Origin: Omnitrophica bacterium RIFCSPLOWO2_01_FULL_45_10
Lineage (GTDB): Bacteria > Omnitrophota > Gorgyraeia > 2-01-FULL-45-10
Direction: 5' to 3'
NCBI GenBank assembly: GCA_001804165.1
Contig: MHFL01000015.1
Coordinates: 2,094 to 9,580, forward strand
Length of the DNA: 7,487 nt
In this document: positions 5,739 through 7,487 of the stretch, piece by piece
Layout: every line of letters starts with the position of its first letter
How positions within the stretch are numbered: position 1 is the first letter of the stretch
Notes under the pieces: generated by a model
Databases searched by the model: none
What the model saw: the letters and a program-made list of their open reading frames with translations, nothing else
Told to the model about the DNA's origin: nothing
Made by a program: the position numbers and the translations under genes

Positions 5739-6950
5739 ATGGGGAAAATAGACGAATATATCCCTACCGTGGGACAGCCAACAATAGACGACCTCAGGCT
5801 TCTCGCCGAAAGGTTAAAAGGGAAGGTAATACAGAATATAAATTCTACATCTGTCGGAGGCGGAGTCGCGGAGATTTTACATAGAATGGTCCCCCTTTTA
5901 AAAGAAATCGGCGTTGATGCGCGTTGGGATTTAATAAAAGGCGGAGAGCAATTTTTTGCGGTAACCAAAAAATTCCATAATGCATTGCATGGCACGTCAG
6001 TCGAAATAACTCAGAAAGATTTTGATATATTTCTTGATACAAGTCGCAGCAATATCGAGGAAATAAATGTTTACGGCGACGTAGTTTTTATACACGATCC
6101 GCAACCACTCGCTTTAATAAAGAATAAGGCAGAGAATAAATGGGTTTGGCGTTGCCATATCGACGTATCCGAACCCGATCAAAAGACATGGGGGTTCTTA
6201 AGAGGTTTTATAGATAGTTATGACGCAGCGATATTTTCCGCGCCTGCTTTTTCGCAAAAATTGCCTATAAGGCAATTTTTAATTTCCCCTTCGATAGATC
6301 CTCTAAGCGATAAAAATAAGGAACTTTCACAGGAAACCATAGATTCGGTTTTAAAAAAGTATGATATTCCCAAAGACAAGCCGATTATTACTCAAATCTC
6401 CCGCTTTGACAGGTTAAAAGATCCATTGGGGGTTATAGAAACTTATAAGCAAGTCAAGAGATATATCGATTGCAGGCTTGTCTTAGCGGGAGGCGGCGCA
6501 TCGGATGACCCCGAGAGTACAGAAGTTTTGGGAGAAGTTAAAGAGGCCGCAAAAGACGATCTCGATATTCATATTTTGCTGCTTGCTCAAAATGATATAG
6601 AGATAAACGCGCTACAAAGGGCTTCAGCCGTCATACTGCAAAAATCAATAAGAGAAGGTTTTGGGCTAACTGTTGCCGAAGCCTTATGGAAAGCAAAGCC
6701 TGTAGTCGCTTCCAATGTGGGAGGCATTTCTCTGCAAATAGCGCATAAATATTCAGGATTGCTTTGTCATTCCGTAGAGGGGGCAAGCTTTGCCGTAAAG
6801 CAACTTTTGAGCAGCCCGGATTATGCCCGCAGGTTAGGCGAGAACGGCAGGGAGCACATAAAGAATAATTTTTTGATCACGCGGCATCTAAAAGAATATA
6901 TGCTGCTATTTCTTTCACTATACCATCCAGAGGATATAGTGTATTTATAG
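5739..6950 (+). CDS. treT: Trehalose glycosyltransferring synthase-like GT4 enzyme (TreT)
   Basis: A 403-residue GT-B glycosyltransferase of family GT4, close to the roughly 415-residue TreT of thermophilic archaea. TreT makes trehalose from ADP- or UDP-glucose and free glucose, reversibly in some species. TreT-like features are INSTSVGGGVAEILHRMVP (34-52, glycine-rich loop), WDLIKGGEQFFAVTKKFHN (63-81), VFIHDPQPL (116-124) and WRCHID (137-142). The donor site follows in the C-terminal domain: QISRFDRLKDP (R222, K227), LAGGGASDDPE, and the E-x7-E motif REGFGLTVAEA (E306, E314). ATG at 5739 is one base after the preceding stop, with AAAGGG upstream. Placement after otsA/otsB gives the operon two independent trehalose routes. 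The acceptor is not proven by sequence, and another disaccharide activity is possible. An unusual perfect 11-bp hairpin lies in its middle (6256-6280). Confidence 0.87.
   Translation: MGKIDEYIPTVGQPTIDDLRLLAERLKGKVIQNINSTSVGGGVAEILHRMVPLLKEIGVDARWDLIKGGEQFFAVTKKFHNALHGTSVEITQKDFDIFLDTSRSNIEEINVYGDVVFIHDPQPLALIKNKAENKWVWRCHIDVSEPDQKTWGFLRGFIDSYDAAIFSAPAFSQKLPIRQFLISPSIDPLSDKNKELSQETIDSVLKKYDIPKDKPIITQISRFDRLKDPLGVIETYKQVKRYIDCRLVLAGGGASDDPESTEVLGEVKEAAKDDLDIHILLLAQNDIEINALQRASAVILQKSIREGFGLTVAEALWKAKPVVASNVGGISLQIAHKYSGLLCHSVEGASFAVKQLLSSPDYARRLGENGREHIKNNFLITRHLKEYMLLFLSLYHPEDIVYL
6256..6280 (+). repeat. Perfect 11-bp inverted repeat inside treT
   Basis: AAAAATTGCCT (6256-6266) is exactly complementary to AGGCAATTTTT (6270-6280) across the three-base loop ATA. 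The last five bases form a T-run, so the element looks like an intrinsic terminator on the + strand and, by symmetry, also on the - strand. It encodes KLPIRQFL of TreT, in frame. The GC part of the stem is short, so termination strength is uncertain. Confidence 0.5.
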
Positions 6951-6970
6951 ATAGCAAAGGAGATACGTCC

Positions 6971-7105
6971 TTGAAGACCAGTGGCTGGATATTTTTAATC
7001 ATTTCTTGGACGTTTATTTTAGGTCTAGTGGTGTTCTGCTTTAGAAGAATATTTGAAAAAGGACTTGACGGAAGGGAGAAGAAGACAAGGAAACGATCAA
7101 AATAA
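6971..7105 (+). CDS. Small single-pass membrane protein (44 aa)
   Basis: A 44-codon frame begins at TTG 6971, with AAAGGAGA (6957-6964) six bases upstream, and ends at TAA 7103-7105. The protein starts MKTSGWIF, has one hydrophobic helix (about 5-24: WIFLIISWTFILGLVVFCF) and a strongly basic tail (RR at 25-26; KK and KRSK near the end), so the C-terminus should be cytoplasmic by the positive-inside rule. I do not recognise the family. Its shape resembles accessory subunits of transporters or oxidases (CcoQ- or MetS-like), but that is only similarity of form. It starts 20 bases after treT and is followed by a second small membrane gene, so it is probably in the same transcript. Confidence 0.7.
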   Translation: MKTSGWIFLIISWTFILGLVVFCFRRIFEKGLDGREKKTRKRSK

Positions 7106-7120
7106 AGGAGGTATTTATCG

Positions 7121-7276
7121 ATGGGATTTAATTTATCAAAAGATTGGCCGGTTTATATGCTTTTAGGTTTCGCAGCCTTATTTTATATCTATGTAATAGT
7201 TAAAAGTAATCTTGACGCTAGGAAAGACAAGAAAGATCAAAATAAAGAAAAAGAGAAAGCCGAAGAAAAGAGATAA
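7121..7276 (+). CDS. Small single-pass membrane protein with charged tail (51 aa)
   Basis: ATG at 7121 follows a near-perfect Shine-Dalgarno sequence, AAAGGAGG (7104-7111), the strongest in the window. The frame runs 51 codons to TAA 7274-7276. The N-terminal part is MGFNLSKDWP, a single helix spans about 11-28 (VYMLLGFAALFYIYVIV), and the C-terminal tail is almost entirely K, E, D, R, N and Q (from about 33). The tail is probably disordered or a short charged helix in the cytoplasm. The family is not recognised. The strong ribosome-binding site suggests high expression, and pairing with the preceding 44-residue protein suggests that the two may work together or with a membrane protein of this operon. 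Confidence 0.72.
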   Translation: MGFNLSKDWPVYMLLGFAALFYIYVIVKSNLDARKDKKDQNKEKEKAEEKR

Positions 7277-7329
7277 GATATAATGATTGGCCGATGTCCG
7301 GGTATAGAGAAGCGGATAATCTTATCTCT
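7269..7329 (+). terminator. Possible operon terminator formed by a long inverted repeat
   Basis: AGAGATAAGAT (7269-7279), which covers the stop of the last small gene, is exactly complementary to ATCTTATCTCT (7319-7329). The 39-base loop contains a smaller possible pairing (CCG at 7291-7293 with CGG at 7299-7301). The following bases are only moderately T-rich (CAATTTCTC). It is in the right place to end the operon, since a new promoter begins about 40 bases further on, but it is AT-rich and lacks a proper T-run. Confidence 0.4.
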
Positions 7330-7369
7330 CAATTTCTCAAATAGTTACGTTATCTCCAGCCAAAAATCC

Positions 7370-7398
7370 TTGATATAGTAAGATGTTACCCCTATAAT
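7370..7398 (+). promoter_or_regulatory. Sigma-70-type promoter for the gene at 7472
   Basis: TTGATA at 7370-7375 and TATAAT at 7393-7398 are separated by exactly 17 bases. This is a perfect -10 box and a -35 box that keeps the TTGA core. Transcription would start near 7404-7406, giving an untranslated leader of about 67 bases before the ATG at 7472. It is the only strong promoter I see in the window. Confidence 0.75.
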
Positions 7399-7424
7399 AC
7401 AATCAGGTAAATAAGAGAGGTTTT

Positions 7425-7452
7425 CCCTCGGATAATAGGAGAGGGGATCCGA
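7425..7452 (+). promoter_or_regulatory. 5' leader with two mutually exclusive hairpins
   Basis: Within the predicted leader, TCGGAT (7428-7433) pairs exactly with ATCCGA (7447-7452). Alternatively, CCCTC (7425-7429) pairs with GAGGG (7441-7445). The two pairings share bases and cannot coexist. The purine-rich stretch AGGAGAGGGG (7437-7446) is the loop of the first hairpin and is partly paired in the second. No known riboswitch class is recognised; a regulatory switch is inference. Confidence 0.35.
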
Positions 7453-7471
7453 ATAACCGGAAATAAACACC

Positions 7472-7487
7472 ATGGCTAATGATATTA
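7472..7487 (+). CDS. Start of the next gene (partial, cut by window edge)
   Basis: ATG at 7472 opens MANDI, then the window ends. Support comes from position: it is the first ATG downstream of the promoter at 7370-7398 that has a purine-rich stretch (CCGGAAATAA, 7457-7466) in front of it. The Shine-Dalgarno match is weak. Product unknown. Confidence 0.5.

Noticed and set aside
5690..5995. Minus-strand ORF of 101 codons across the DUF5752/treT boundary
   Set aside because: It overlaps two supported + strand genes and has no recognisable protein features; it is a shadow frame.
1..7487. Mobile element, phage or defence system, or CRISPR array
   Set aside because: No transposase, integrase, terminal repeats, spaced direct repeats or defence-type domains are visible; all recognised genes fit osmolyte metabolism and membrane functions.

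Overview
The window holds one tightly packed operon on the + strand, from about 65 to 7276, built around trehalose synthesis and osmotic adaptation. It is bounded by regulatory sequence at both ends. No gene is supported on the - strand. No mobile element, CRISPR array, tRNA or rRNA was seen. Moderate GC, frequent ATA/AGG/TTA codons, two TTG starts, the DUF1646 and DUF5752 families and a GT20 enzyme fused to a sensor suggest an uncultured bacterium. A Candidatus Omnitrophota-like lineage is my best guess, with low confidence because no phylogenetic marker is present.

Layout. Positions 1-128: a possible 3' end of an upstream gene, a hairpin that hides a Shine-Dalgarno sequence, a possible 23-codon leader ORF and a terminator-type hairpin directly before mscS. 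129-1178: MscS-type mechanosensitive channel. 1180-3414: a 744-residue membrane protein joining an extracytoplasmic sensor, a HAMP linker and a complete trehalose-6-phosphate synthase (GT20, OtsA type). 3439-4267: a DUF1646 membrane transporter gene that appears broken by an internal deletion plus frameshift. 4264-5100: trehalose-6-phosphate phosphatase (OtsB). 5066-5737: DUF5752-like protein with an internal duplication. 5739-6950: GT4 trehalose glycosyltransferring synthase (TreT-like). 6971-7105 and 7121-7276: two small single-pass membrane proteins with charged tails. 7277-7471: a long-range inverted repeat, then a near-consensus sigma-70 promoter (TTGATA, 17 bp, TATAAT) and a structured 5' leader for a new gene starting at 7472 and cut by the window edge.

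How the genes fit together. OtsA makes trehalose-6-phosphate from a nucleotide sugar and glucose-6-phosphate, and OtsB dephosphorylates it. TreT makes trehalose directly from a nucleotide-glucose and free glucose, so two routes to the same compatible solute share one operon. MscS releases solutes on hypo-osmotic shock. The OtsA fusion suggests that the first committed step is controlled directly by an extracytoplasmic or membrane signal, which is the most unusual feature here. Functional statements rest on motifs read by eye and remembered family knowledge; no database search was possible.
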